This document shows positions 25,755-34,352 of a stretch of 64,000 nt of DNA, piece by piece (within the stretch, counting starts at the first letter, position 1; each line of letters starts with the position of its first letter). The notes under the pieces were generated by a model. That model saw nothing but the letters and a program-made list of their open reading frames with translations, made no database searches and was not told the origin of the DNA. This DNA is from UMGS1279 sp045540715. Lineage in GTDB: Bacteria > Bacillota > Clostridia > Oscillospirales > Acutalibacteraceae. The translations under genes and the position numbers were made by a program. The stretch spans positions 167,871 through 231,870 of the forward strand of contig JAZQHT010000016.1 of NCBI GenBank assembly GCA_045540715.1, written 5' to 3'.

Positions 25755-26759
25755 ATGACTGATAAAAAAACATTTGGTTCGTTTATAAAAATCAAACGAA
25801 CCGAAAAAAACTACTCACAAAAAGACTTGGCGAAAATGCTGTTTGTTACCGAAGGCGCAGTAAGTAAATGGGAACGTGGCGTGTCCTATCCGGATATTAC
25901 CTTAATCGCCGATATCTGCCGTGTTCTTGATATAAGCGAACACGAATTAATTACCGCCTCAACTGACACGGATACAAGAAAAATGAAGCACGAAGCGCGA
26001 AAATTTCGTGTAATTTCCGGTGCGTGGTTTTGGGTTCCGACAATATTGTATGCCGCGGCTCTCTTGATTTGTTTCATCTGCAACCTTGCTGTAAACCACA
26101 CGCTATCTTGGTTCTTTATCGTATTAACCGCATTGTTTTGTGCATATTCGTTTATCCCAACGTTTACATCCTTTTTCAAGTCAAAAAAACTGCTTGTTTT
26201 TATAGCAACAAGCCTTATTTCGATTTGTATGCTTTTATACACCTGTGCTGCATATACAAATACTTTGTTTTGGGTTCCAACAGCATGTATCGGAGTTTTA
26301 ATGGGATACACCCTGTTGTTTCTTCCAATACTGTTATCTAAATCAAAAATCAAAATTGTTAGATTTATGATTTCATTTGTGCTTGCGTTTTTTCTTACGA
26401 TTGCACTGTTGCTAAGTATTTATGTATGGCAACCGTTTATGCTAACTTCAGCAATAAAAATGACCTGCTTTGGATTTATCCCCGTGTTACTCTGCAGTTT
26501 TATATGTATGTTTCGTTTTGATTCGTATATCAAGGTGGGCGTCTGTACGTTACTAAGTGCCGTAGTATATTATTTTTCGGGGCATATAGTGAACTATTTG
26601 TTTAACTTATCAGAAAATAATTATGAAATTGATTTTTTAAATTGGGAACAGCATATTAACGGCAATATTCTCTTTATAATTTTATTATCAATTTTGTTTG
26701 TGAGTGCTGTTTTTATCAGCATAGGTGTTTATAGAATTTGCAAAAACAAAAAACGATAA
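25755..26759 (+). CDS. XRE-family HTH regulator with a multi-pass membrane domain
   Basis: The protein has 334 aa. Residues 7-62 form a Cro/CI-type helix-turn-helix (KIKRTEKNYSQKDLAKML, then VTEGAVSKWERGVSYPD). The rest contains about seven transmembrane helices starting near residue 92, ending in a basic KNKKR tail. Such membrane-tethered XRE proteins are common in Clostridia and probably sense membrane state or a partner. It has its own promoter and terminator. Codon choice looks somewhat different from the flanking genes, so the gene may be an insertion between the polymerase locus and the signalling operon. Confidence 0.85.
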   Translation: MTDKKTFGSFIKIKRTEKNYSQKDLAKMLFVTEGAVSKWERGVSYPDITLIADICRVLDISEHELITASTDTDTRKMKHEARKFRVISGAWFWVPTILYAAALLICFICNLAVNHTLSWFFIVLTALFCAYSFIPTFTSFFKSKKLLVFIATSLISICMLLYTCAAYTNTLFWVPTACIGVLMGYTLLFLPILLSKSKIKIVRFMISFVLAFFLTIALLLSIYVWQPFMLTSAIKMTCFGFIPVLLCSFICMFRFDSYIKVGVCTLLSAVVYYFSGHIVNYLFNLSENNYEIDFLNWEQHINGNILFIILLSILFVSAVFISIGVYRICKNKKR

Positions 26760-26802
26760 ATTCTTATTTATCGAATATATGATGTTTGCTATATTATAAG
26801 AT

Positions 26803-26847
26803 AAAATGAAAAGGAAGCACGAAACTTTCGTGCTTCCTTTTCATTTT
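26803..26847. terminator. Long bidirectional terminator
   Basis: An 18-bp or longer perfect stem (AAAATGAAAAGGAAGCAC with its complement), A-rich before and T-rich after. It separates the XRE gene from the convergent gene at 26900. Confidence 0.9.
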
Positions 26848-26899
26848 GTCTCATACCGTAACAAGCAGGATATTTGCTGCTATCAGCAAAAGGGGGGGA

Positions 26900-27397
26900 T
26901 TAAAGATTGGGTTTGATTTTTTCTTCAAACCAAGCATCTACGCGCTTTTTGGCAAGTGAGTTTTCATACACATTAGTTGTGTCGTCAAAATAACCGTAGG
27001 TATCATTTTCTGCATCATACCAAGCAGCCTTATCCGAGAAAAGAATGGTACCGGAAATGGCGGTAAACGTATTTTTACCAATGATGACATTATCGCCTGC
27101 CTCTAATGTTGTTCCATCCTTTAAGTTTGAACTTGCAAGACGTAGAATGGGACGTAGCGCAGTACCCCAAGAACCTGTGGGCGGATGGTCTTCATAGTCA
27201 GGGTCGGTTGGGTCCATTTCATATTTGCCGCCCGCATTGCCAATTTGATTGTCTTCATAGGCAGTTCTCAAATAATAGTAACCTACTTCATCATCTTCGA
27301 TTTTACCGATGATATCAGCACAAGCCTCTAACTCTTCTGAAGACAAAAGGGTTACTTCGGTAATTTCGGGTAAATTCTTTCCTAAAACATCTTTCAT
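26900..27397 (-). CDS. DUF6273-like protein
   Basis: The protein has 165 aa behind GAGGTG. The order of VTLLSSEELEA, YYYLRTA, ALRPILRLAS and the closing KKRVDAWFEEKI resembles DUF6273-type domains found in phage-related or surface proteins of Clostridia. There is no signal peptide. It may be a stand-alone domain or the remains of a larger protein. Its promoter overlaps the palindrome at 27461-27480. Confidence 0.55.
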   Translation of the reverse strand: MKDVLGKNLPEITEVTLLSSEELEACADIIGKIEDDEVGYYYLRTAYEDNQIGNAGGKYEMDPTDPDYEDHPPTGSWGTALRPILRLASSNLKDGTTLEAGDNVIIGKNTFTAISGTILFSDKAAWYDAENDTYGYFDDTTNVYENSLAKKRVDAWFEEKIKPNL

Positions 27398-27445
27398 TTT
27401 TTACACCTCATTTATAATTTGTTATCACTTTCGCGATATAAACTT

Positions 27446-27480
27446 ATTATAAACATGACCTTGTACCAAATTTGGTTCAA
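27446..27480 (-). promoter_or_regulatory. Promoter with operator palindrome
   Basis: TTGTACC-N6-GGTTCAA (27461-27480) is a 20-bp near-perfect palindrome covering the -35 position of a minus-strand TATAAT (27446-27451). The arrangement suits repressor control of the gene at 26900. Confidence 0.55.
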
Positions 27481-27552
27481 AGTGATACATTTATTATATT
27501 TTAGCAGTTTATCTTCCAAAATTCTACTAATGCTAAAGTCAGCAATTACTTG

Positions 27553-27577
27553 CTCCGGTATGTACCGGAGTATTTTT
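27553..27577 (+). terminator. Intrinsic terminator without an assigned upstream gene
   Basis: CTCCGGTA pairs with TACCGGAG around a 2-base centre, followed by a T7 run. On the plus strand no convincing gene ends before it. It may end a short RNA or act as an attenuator before the gene at 27692. The rest of 27398-27691 shows only the operator above and a TATAAC at 27631-27636. Confidence 0.65.
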
Positions 27578-27691
27578 TTGCAAAAAATAAAAAATTTTTC
27601 AATTTTTACCGAACTGCGAAAAATTTCTCCTATAACTATTGTGAAAAGACCAAAAAGTGGTTTAAAAACAAATGAAAAGGAGAAATGAAAT

Positions 27692-28117
27692 ATGAAATAT
27701 TATCAAGTAACAGCAAAATGCGGACACGTTGGAGGAAAAGGAAAATATATAGAAAATGAATTTTACACAGCGGCAGAAAATGCCAAAAAAGCGGCGGAAT
27801 TTGTAAGATTAGCCCCAAGAGTAAAACATCACCATAAAGATGCAATAAGAAATATTAAAGAAATTAGTTTTGAAGAATATTTAATTGGTCAAGAAAAGTT
27901 TAAAAACGACCCATATAACACCTGCAAAAGTAGTAGGGAACAAAAAACTTTTGAAGAAATGTTAAGCCCCCGTATTCAAAGTGAAAATCTTGGCAGAAAG
28001 CAAAAGGACAAGCACCATAATCTAAAGCGTTCTTATAAATATGGTTATGAAAACGGCAAAATTAACACTCGCGGTTATTTTGCATTTAACAATTACGAAT
28101 TTGAATTTGCAGCATAG
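27692..28117 (+). CDS. Small protein with NLKRSYxYGY tail
   Basis: The protein has 141 aa behind AAGGAG. The N-terminal 75 residues (YYQVTAKCGHVGGKGKYIEN, then PRVKHHHKDAIRNIKEISFEEY) are a compact domain with a CGH motif and a His cluster. The C-terminus shares the NLKRSYKYGY tail with the 64-aa protein at 21009. It begins a three-gene run (27692, 28129, 28766) ahead of the signalling operon. It looks cytoplasmic; function unknown. Confidence 0.72.
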   Translation: MKYYQVTAKCGHVGGKGKYIENEFYTAAENAKKAAEFVRLAPRVKHHHKDAIRNIKEISFEEYLIGQEKFKNDPYNTCKSSREQKTFEEMLSPRIQSENLGRKQKDKHHNLKRSYKYGYENGKINTRGYFAFNNYEFEFAA

Positions 28118-28128
28118 GAGGGTTAAAA

Positions 28129-28749
28129 ATGAAGCGTTTTTTAAGAGGTTTAATTGCAATAATATGCGTTGTAATAATGGTGTTTGCCGCTCACACCGAT
28201 AAAATGAGCAAACTTTCAGGTACCGAAAACTCAATCTCGGGGCATATAAGCGCCAAAACAGAAGAATTTATTATAAAAGAATTCGGCTCTGCTAAAAGCC
28301 CCGCGCAACTTATGGCTATGGTTTCTGCATTTTCAATGAAAAACTTTGTTTACGACGGCGGAGTTGTTGGTGTCTTGCAGGTTATAGACGTTAACAAGTT
28401 TGTTTTTGAGCAAAATTTTCACGGTGTATGTTTAGATTTTTCGGTTTTTGCAAAAACCGTATTTTCGGTAATATGTGAACACAACAATTTTGAAAAGGTT
28501 GCTTGTTATGCCGTTTTAGGACAAACCCCATTTAGCGAAGGCCACGCTGTAAACTATATTGCATTTCCGTTAACTGAAGACCTAAACGCAGTGTATTTTT
28601 TAGATTTAACAGACGTTGTAGCGGCTGCAAAAGCGGGTAAAGCACCAAAACATATAGAAGGCGAAATTGTTGAAAAAGATAAGGTGCAAGGCCACGTAAA
28701 AGCCCATTTTGAAGAAAAATTCGATTACACTTTTACCATCTTAGATTAA
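28129..28749 (+). CDS. Exported transglutaminase-like cysteine peptidase-fold protein
   Basis: The protein has 206 aa. Residues 4-21 form a signal/anchor helix. The transglutaminase-like triad is visible: Cys in HGVCLDFS (about 101), His in GHAVNYI (about 139) and Asp in FLDLTD (about 159). These folds hydrolyse or cross-link peptide bonds outside the cell. It lies 11 bases after the 27692 gene and 16 before a small membrane protein, so the three are one unit. Confidence 0.72.
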   Translation: MKRFLRGLIAIICVVIMVFAAHTDKMSKLSGTENSISGHISAKTEEFIIKEFGSAKSPAQLMAMVSAFSMKNFVYDGGVVGVLQVIDVNKFVFEQNFHGVCLDFSVFAKTVFSVICEHNNFEKVACYAVLGQTPFSEGHAVNYIAFPLTEDLNAVYFLDLTDVVAAAKAGKAPKHIEGEIVEKDKVQGHVKAHFEEKFDYTFTILD

Positions 28750-28765
28750 AAAGGAGGAATTAATT

Positions 28766-29083
28766 ATGTCATTATTGTTATACCTGGTTTGCTTAATTAC
28801 AATGTTACCCAGAGTTTGTTTTGGCCGTAACGTTATAGATTATATTTTCTTTGCCGCACTATTTTGCTATATCATTATATCTTTGTTAGAATACGCTCAA
28901 AAATCATTTAAAATTTGTAAACTTATAAAAACTGCAATTAGCCTATTCGGATTTGGCTATTCCGTTTATCTTTGTAACTCCACCACCTTTAATACCGTAT
29001 TAAATTTATGTATCGTAGCCTTTTGGGGTTTCACCCTAATTTATACACTCTTAACCGAATATGAAGGCAAGATTTCAGATTGA
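28766..29083 (+). CDS. Small multi-pass membrane protein
   Basis: The protein has 105 aa with AGGAGGAA upstream. It has three to four transmembrane helices (about 2-18, 23-43, 53-70 and 76-96) separated by short basic loops. It has no recognised family. Its stop codon (29081-29083) overlaps the -35 box of the next operon's promoter. Confidence 0.65.
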   Translation: MSLLLYLVCLITMLPRVCFGRNVIDYIFFAALFCYIIISLLEYAQKSFKICKLIKTAISLFGFGYSVYLCNSTTFNTVLNLCIVAFWGFTLIYTLLTEYEGKISD

Positions 29084-29108
29084 CTATATGTTGTTAAAAT
29101 GGTACAAT
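29080..29108 (+). promoter_or_regulatory. Sigma-A promoter of the CARF/Cas10-like operon
   Basis: TTGACT (29080-29085), an exact 17-base spacer and TACAAT (29103-29108). It sits 45 bases before the CARF-HEPN start codon. The next clear terminator is at 40397, so it probably drives nine genes. Confidence 0.78.
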
Positions 29109-29153
29109 AAAATAAGGTATATATTACTAAAAATATTAGGTGGAAAAAGAAAA

Positions 29154-30758
29154 ATGAACGTACTCATAACAGCATTAAGTTTATACGGTATATCAAAAGA
29201 AAACGAGTATATTTTTAATATAGATAACAAAGAATTTAAGGTTTTTGGCAACCACACCAACGAGCCCGTTCCTAAAGCATTACAGCTTTATTTAAACAGC
29301 AAAGGACAAGACCTAAACAAAATAATTGTACTTTGCACGGCGGCCGCTTTAAACAAAGGTGTTGACGGATTAAGTTCATATCAAAAATTCCAAAATTCAA
29401 TGCAAGAATTTTTTAAAAACAAAATGCCTGAGTTTGTAATTATTCACCTTAACGATATGCCCGATTCTGCCGATATTTACACAAGCGGCATAGAAATTGC
29501 GGATTTATTAAAAGATTATATAAGCCCAAAAGTTTATCTTGATTCAACCGGCGGATTTAGAGATTCTATGATGTTCTTTATTGCAATTATGCAACTTCTT
29601 TCTAAAAAGGGAATCGCAGTTAAAGACGTTTTATATACAGTTTACGATAAATCTTTAGCCGCCCCCTATAAAATCATAAGCCGTAAAGACGCTTATTCTG
29701 TTTACGATCTTGTATCGGGCATTGAAGAACTAAAAAGCTTTGGCGATCCCACAAAGGTTATGGCATATTTTAGAGATCGTAAATTAGATAACGTTTCAAA
29801 AGAAATATTAGAAACCTTAAAGGTTATTTCAACCGAAATGCAACTTTGCCGTGTTGAGCAAAGTAAAGACGCCCTTTTAAAGTTATCGCAACTTTTGAAA
29901 AAATACCAAAAAAACGGCTCGCTTTTTGATAGCGTTGTAGATGTTGCCGAGCATAAATACGGTGGCGTTGGTGAAGATTTAAGCGAACTTGACTATATAA
30001 AATGGTATTTTGACCACGGCTATATTTCGCAAACCCTTGCCTTTTTCTATGAAACCTTGCCTGATATATTAGTTGGCAACAAAATTATATATCCCAGTGA
30101 ATCAATAACCAATTACTTTGGCACTAAAACCCGTCTATTAATGAGAAGACAATGGAACTACGCGTTTATTAACAGCTTTTTTAAAGAACATTACCTTCCC
30201 GAAAAGATTCAACTTCAAAATGCAAAAGAAGAACTTACCTATTTATTGGGTGTTTCTCGCGGTGAAGAATTAGAAGAAATAAAGCTTAGCGAAACAGCAC
30301 AAAAGGTAAAAAGCGCAATAGAATACGTAAGCGTATATAGACAAAACAAAGAAGAACCGCCAAAAGAAACAGAAGAATATTTGTGGTTTGCAAGCGCCTT
30401 AAAAGAAGCTCAAGACATTGAAAGCGAAGACATTTTAAGCAAAACGGCCACCTCCAATTTCAAAAGAATATATAATAACAATATTATTATAAGAAGCCTT
30501 TACGGCATTGAAAAGCCCGAAGCCGATACCCCTCCCGATAAGATGGCAAAGCTTATTACTTCGGCGATAGATAATAAAGATATTTTTGTAAAAGAAGGCT
30601 TAAGTGTAGAAAAACTACAACAATTATTAGAAAAGTATTTTTATTTAAAAGAGCAACGCAACAGTGTTTTACACGTTAACGACCGCAGTGCTTCGCCTGA
30701 AGTTTTATCAGAAAACCTTTTAGAAGCAATTTGTTTATTAGAAGAAGTTTTATTATAG
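29154..30758 (+). CDS. CARF-HEPN ribonuclease, Csm6/Csx1-like
   Basis: The start at ATG 29154 is preferred because AGGTGG lies just upstream; 534 aa. The N-terminal Rossmann-like domain has the CARF ligand loop LDSTGGFRDSMM (from residue 129) after a strand, as in Csm6/Csx1 proteins that bind cyclic oligoadenylate. The C-terminal helical domain ends with QRNSVLH, where Arg502 and His507 form the HEPN R-x4-H RNase motif. The family is a non-specific RNase switched on by cyclic oligoadenylates made by Cas10. It opens the operon that encodes a Cas10-like protein. Which signal molecule it binds is unknown. Confidence 0.83.
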   Translation: MNVLITALSLYGISKENEYIFNIDNKEFKVFGNHTNEPVPKALQLYLNSKGQDLNKIIVLCTAAALNKGVDGLSSYQKFQNSMQEFFKNKMPEFVIIHLNDMPDSADIYTSGIEIADLLKDYISPKVYLDSTGGFRDSMMFFIAIMQLLSKKGIAVKDVLYTVYDKSLAAPYKIISRKDAYSVYDLVSGIEELKSFGDPTKVMAYFRDRKLDNVSKEILETLKVISTEMQLCRVEQSKDALLKLSQLLKKYQKNGSLFDSVVDVAEHKYGGVGEDLSELDYIKWYFDHGYISQTLAFFYETLPDILVGNKIIYPSESITNYFGTKTRLLMRRQWNYAFINSFFKEHYLPEKIQLQNAKEELTYLLGVSRGEELEEIKLSETAQKVKSAIEYVSVYRQNKEEPPKETEEYLWFASALKEAQDIESEDILSKTATSNFKRIYNNNIIIRSLYGIEKPEADTPPDKMAKLITSAIDNKDIFVKEGLSVEKLQQLLEKYFYLKEQRNSVLHVNDRSASPEVLSENLLEAICLLEEVLL

Positions 30759-30767
30759 GAGAAAATT

Positions 30768-31385
30768 ATGAAAAAATTCATTTGTACTATAACCTTACAA
30801 GTAATGGGGGCAGAAAAACACCATTACGCTGATATGTCGGGCAAAAACACCGAAAGGGTTTTAACGGCATTTCCCATTATTCAGCAAATTAGCGACGTAG
30901 TTACAAAAGGCGAAACCATTAAAATTATAGCCACTGTTGTAGAAAAAGAAAATAACTCTAACTATACCGCCTTTTTAGATGAACTAGAGGTACTAAAAGA
31001 AAAAATAGGTTTTAAATACGAAATTGCTATAATCGAAAAACCAAACAACGAAAAAATTGATACTATAATTGAACTATTTGCAAAGATTTCTAATCACATT
31101 GAAGATGGCGATACTTTATATGCCTGTTTAACTTATGGAACAAAACCCGTATCCACCATTACAACAATGGCCCTTCATTATGCATACCGCATTAAAAAAG
31201 ACGTAACGGTAGGTGCGGTAATTTACGGTCAAAAAAATTGGGGCGCCGCCGCAGAACCCAAGTGCGAACTATACGATACAACCTCGCTTTTTTATATTGA
31301 CCTTTTAATTGACAGAATTGCAAATATGAAGGTTGAAGACCCCGAAGCCGCTTTAAAAATGCTACTTGATATGGGAGAAAATTAA
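30768..31385 (+). CDS. Single-domain CARF-like protein
   Basis: The protein has 205 aa, starts 9 bases after the CARF-HEPN gene and has AGGAG upstream. Alternating strands and helices give a Rossmann-like fold. ACLTYGTKPVSTITTMALHYAY (119-140) occupies the position of the CARF nucleotide-binding loop and following helix. No effector domain is attached. It may be a sensor subunit, a ring nuclease or a regulator. It overlaps the next gene by one base. Confidence 0.7.
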   Translation: MKKFICTITLQVMGAEKHHYADMSGKNTERVLTAFPIIQQISDVVTKGETIKIIATVVEKENNSNYTAFLDELEVLKEKIGFKYEIAIIEKPNNEKIDTIIELFAKISNHIEDGDTLYACLTYGTKPVSTITTMALHYAYRIKKDVTVGAVIYGQKNWGAAAEPKCELYDTTSLFYIDLLIDRIANMKVEDPEAALKMLLDMGEN

Positions 31386-32446
31386 TGGCAGAAAATTATT
31401 TTGATTTTTTTGACGATCAAGATGTTTTCGAAGAAGATTATAATAACGAACAGTTTTTAAAAGAAGAAAAACAAAGCTATCTTTCTTGGCAACAAGCTAA
31501 AGACGAACTAAACGACTGGGGATATAAATTTTCATCATCTGAAAAACCTTCAGAGCGTGTAATAGCTGTAGAAAACATCTGGCGAATTTTAGATAAAATA
31601 ATCATTAGATATGATTATTCTAAAAATAAGAGCGATTATAACAGGGCCTTAACAAATATGCAAACTAACTTTAAGGGCAGCACAAGTAAACCCATACGTT
31701 TTTTAAAGCATATTTACCCCGAAGAAGCCTTTTATAATGCAGTAAATAATACTTTGGGTTATGGCATTAGCAGTAAAGGTAACCGCTTAAACAGCCTTTA
31801 CGACCACACCAAAAACACTCTTTATACAACCCATCTTAGTAACATAGTTCATAACTATATGTTAGATTATATCGATGAACTTAATAGCGATTATACTCGC
31901 ACTAATTCCACCGTTTTAGAGTACGCCGCTTTAAGCAAAGAAAAAGAAGAAAGTGTTGAAGAAGCCGTAGAACAAGCAGAAGCATTTTCTTTTGCAAGTA
32001 TTGATATTATGGTAAAACTTGCCGATATTACCGTATTAGCGGGTAAGTACCAAGAACATTTGGGTCAAGATAAAAAGAATAAAAACGGCGTTAACGCTAA
32101 AGACCTTGAATTTTTCTATTCTTTAATGCTTATAAACTTTTCGCGTTGGTATAAAAACGGCGTAGAACCTTATGAAAATAAAATTTTAATGGTTGCAATT
32201 CACCGCGAATTTGTACTTTTTGCAACTACCATAAATCAAAACGACCTATTAAACTATTTAAATCTGGTAGAAGCCGATTTTTCAAGTTACGTTAGAGAGC
32301 GTAACTACGTAAAAAAAGAAGGCGACACAGAGCGCCTACTTAATAAAGCGGTTGAAGATTTTAGAAAGCAAAGCAAATCAACCGTATCAGAACAATTCAC
32401 AAAAATCAGAAAATACTTGTTACCGCATTTTAAAAATTTTTGCTAG
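31385..32446 (+). CDS. Unknown helical protein of the Cas10-like operon
   Basis: The protein has 353 aa; its start overlaps the CARF gene stop by one base. The first 30 residues are acidic and Phe/Asp-rich. The middle is helical. The C-terminus (KSTVSEQFTKIRKYLLPHF) resembles a helix-turn-helix recognition helix, as in the last helices of sigma factors, but this is weak. There are no membrane segments. Conserved placement directly before the cyclase suggests a structural or regulatory subunit. Confidence 0.6.
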   Translation: MAENYFDFFDDQDVFEEDYNNEQFLKEEKQSYLSWQQAKDELNDWGYKFSSSEKPSERVIAVENIWRILDKIIIRYDYSKNKSDYNRALTNMQTNFKGSTSKPIRFLKHIYPEEAFYNAVNNTLGYGISSKGNRLNSLYDHTKNTLYTTHLSNIVHNYMLDYIDELNSDYTRTNSTVLEYAALSKEKEESVEEAVEQAEAFSFASIDIMVKLADITVLAGKYQEHLGQDKKNKNGVNAKDLEFFYSLMLINFSRWYKNGVEPYENKILMVAIHREFVLFATTINQNDLLNYLNLVEADFSSYVRERNYVKKEGDTERLLNKAVEDFRKQSKSTVSEQFTKIRKYLLPHFKNFC

Positions 32447-32449
32447 GAG

Positions 32450-33661
32450 GTGTTTATCATAAAAAGCGTTTTAATTTTCGAAAATCTACCAAAAACTTTT
32501 TTATTTAATAAAAAAATTATATTTGCCGTTTTAGATTTTTCGGGTATTCAAAAATACATTTTTGGCGACCTTACCAAAACTAGCAATCAGCAAGAAATTT
32601 ATAATCGTTCTAAATACGTTGAAAAGCTAACACAAAAAATCGCGGAAAAAATCAGTGTAGAGTTTTCGGGTAAAAACGGTTTTTTAGATGCCTCTATTTC
32701 AAGCGGTAAAATATCGGTTATTTTTTCCAATAAGATTGACCTAATAAAACTTAACGAATATTTATCTTCTTTGCAACGTAGTGTTTTTGCCACAACAAAA
32801 GGAAAACTCACCTTTTATTTTGCTTTTTGTGTGGCTAGTTGTATAAAATCCTCCTCATTTAAAAGCAATACTATGCAACCCGTAAATATAACTATTAGTG
32901 CATTGTTGCAAGAAGAAAAATTTTCTTGCGAAAACCTTTTGTTAACCGATATGCAAAAGGAGTATAATATAGAGTTTTCAGAAGAGAATTTGCTTACTAA
33001 AACAACTATAAACGAAGATTTAACCGGTGTTTACGGGGCTATTAAACTTGATTTAGATAATCTTGGTGCGTTTTTTAGCGGCATAAAAGAATTTGATAAA
33101 AAGAAAAGAGTTAGTTTAGAACTAGATAAGATTATTAAAGATTGTATTTTAAAAACCGAAAATCTAGTCCCCATTTTTTCTGGTGGCGACGATATATTCT
33201 TTATATGCAATTTAAACGATTGGTTAAATACTGTTTCAGATTTTTATATAAAACTTAAAAACGCTCTTGTGAATTCTGAAAGTCTATTGGTTTACGCAAA
33301 AAATTATTTTGGAATTAGCGCGGGTGTTTCGGTAATTCGCGAGATTGAAAACGCTTCGTTTTTATATTATAGCGAAACGGCAGAAAATGCTCTAACAGTT
33401 GCTAAAACCGGTGGCGGCAAAAACTGTCTTTGCGTTTTATTGCCCGATAAAGAGCAGCGCATAATTTCTTGGTCCGACTTTTTAACTTTAAGTGAAATTT
33501 ATAAAAAGGTGCAAAATAAAATATTTAAAAACAGTAGCGTTTTCTTAAAAGATACAGCCGATTTACGTTGGCTTAAAAACCAACTCTTAAAGCACCAACA
33601 GTTAAATAAAACACTACTTAGCCGAAAGGATGTAAAAGAAATTGAACAACTCACCGTTTAA
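32450..33661 (+). CDS. Compact Cas10/Csm1-like cyclic-oligonucleotide synthase
   Basis: The protein has about 400 aa. The first palm domain opens with LDFSGIQKYIF, the hallmark of Csm1. The second palm has LDLDNLG (200-206) and the catalytic GGDD (245-248) in FSGGDDIFF, followed by SAGVSV. These are the cyclase motifs that make cyclic oligoadenylates. The HD nuclease and the four-Cys zinc region of full Csm1 (about 750-850 aa) are missing. No CRISPR array, Cas6, cas1 or cas2 is present. GTG 32450 lies inside the AGGAGG site, so real initiation may be at ATA 32459 (8 bases from the site). It overlaps the next frame by 20 bases. Confidence 0.85.
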   Translation: MFIIKSVLIFENLPKTFLFNKKIIFAVLDFSGIQKYIFGDLTKTSNQQEIYNRSKYVEKLTQKIAEKISVEFSGKNGFLDASISSGKISVIFSNKIDLIKLNEYLSSLQRSVFATTKGKLTFYFAFCVASCIKSSSFKSNTMQPVNITISALLQEEKFSCENLLLTDMQKEYNIEFSEENLLTKTTINEDLTGVYGAIKLDLDNLGAFFSGIKEFDKKKRVSLELDKIIKDCILKTENLVPIFSGGDDIFFICNLNDWLNTVSDFYIKLKNALVNSESLLVYAKNYFGISAGVSVIREIENASFLYYSETAENALTVAKTGGGKNCLCVLLPDKEQRIISWSDFLTLSEIYKKVQNKIFKNSSVFLKDTADLRWLKNQLLKHQQLNKTLLSRKDVKEIEQLTV

Positions 33662-34328
33662 GTATTACGACGTCCTTTTAAGATGCAGTGCTTCTTGTAA
33701 AATGCAGGCTTTACCGAGTGCTAGCGATATTTTAGCGGCCTTGGATTTAAAAACCAAAGCCCTTTGTTCTGATTTGTTCTTGCAAGGTTTTTCTTATAAA
33801 CCCTTAGATTTTACAATGGACCTTATTGTAAACAACCAAGATTATCAGATTTTAAAAAAGCTAAAATCTGCTAAATTTATATCCGATTTTGCAGCACAAA
33901 AAACGCCGCTTGAAATTATAGAACTTTATAAAGAAAATAACCTTTTAATACAAAACGGCTATATAGATTATAAAGACGATAATGCTTTTAGAGAAGTAAT
34001 ATTACCGAATAACCAAAACCCGTTTGGTGTTGAAATATTTAAAAACGGCTACTTTAGATTTTTTATTAAATTAAAAGAAGAACTTAATATAACAAAACTC
34101 ACAATTAACAAATGCAACTTTATAGTGGAACAAATTAACGAGGTTGTGCCCGACTTTTGTAAACCCTATATTCTGCAAACCAATATAAACTTGAGCGAAG
34201 ATTATAACCTATCTTCTAATAAAAGCAGATTTTTGGTTGCGTTTTCAGAAAGTACGGGCAGAAAGATTATTCTTGCCGGCAGTAAAATATCACGAGAAGA
34301 TTTTTTAGGAGAGGCTTTAGATATTTAA
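33642..34328 (+). CDS. Unknown protein, possible divergent RAMP partner of the Cas10-like protein
   Basis: The protein has 228 aa. It starts at TTG 33642, inside the end of the cyclase gene, with GAAAGGA upstream. A mixed strand-helix pattern with a central IFKNGYFRFFIKLKEEL stretch is compatible with a ferredoxin-like RAMP (Csm4/Cas5-type) fold. The Gly-rich loop of classical RAMPs is not evident, and I do not claim the assignment. Position next to Cas10 is where a RAMP would be expected. It ends 24 bases before the likely helicase start. Confidence 0.55.
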   Translation: MNNSPFKYYDVLLRCSASCKMQALPSASDILAALDLKTKALCSDLFLQGFSYKPLDFTMDLIVNNQDYQILKKLKSAKFISDFAAQKTPLEIIELYKENNLLIQNGYIDYKDDNAFREVILPNNQNPFGVEIFKNGYFRFFIKLKEELNITKLTINKCNFIVEQINEVVPDFCKPYILQTNINLSEDYNLSSNKSRFLVAFSESTGRKIILAGSKISREDFLGEALDI

Positions 34329-34352
34329 GTAAAAAAGGAAGGGGGAATTACC

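Noticed and set aside
27419..27688. A plus-strand 89-residue frame
   Set aside because: It crosses the operator palindrome and the intrinsic terminator, lacks a ribosome site and has random-looking composition.
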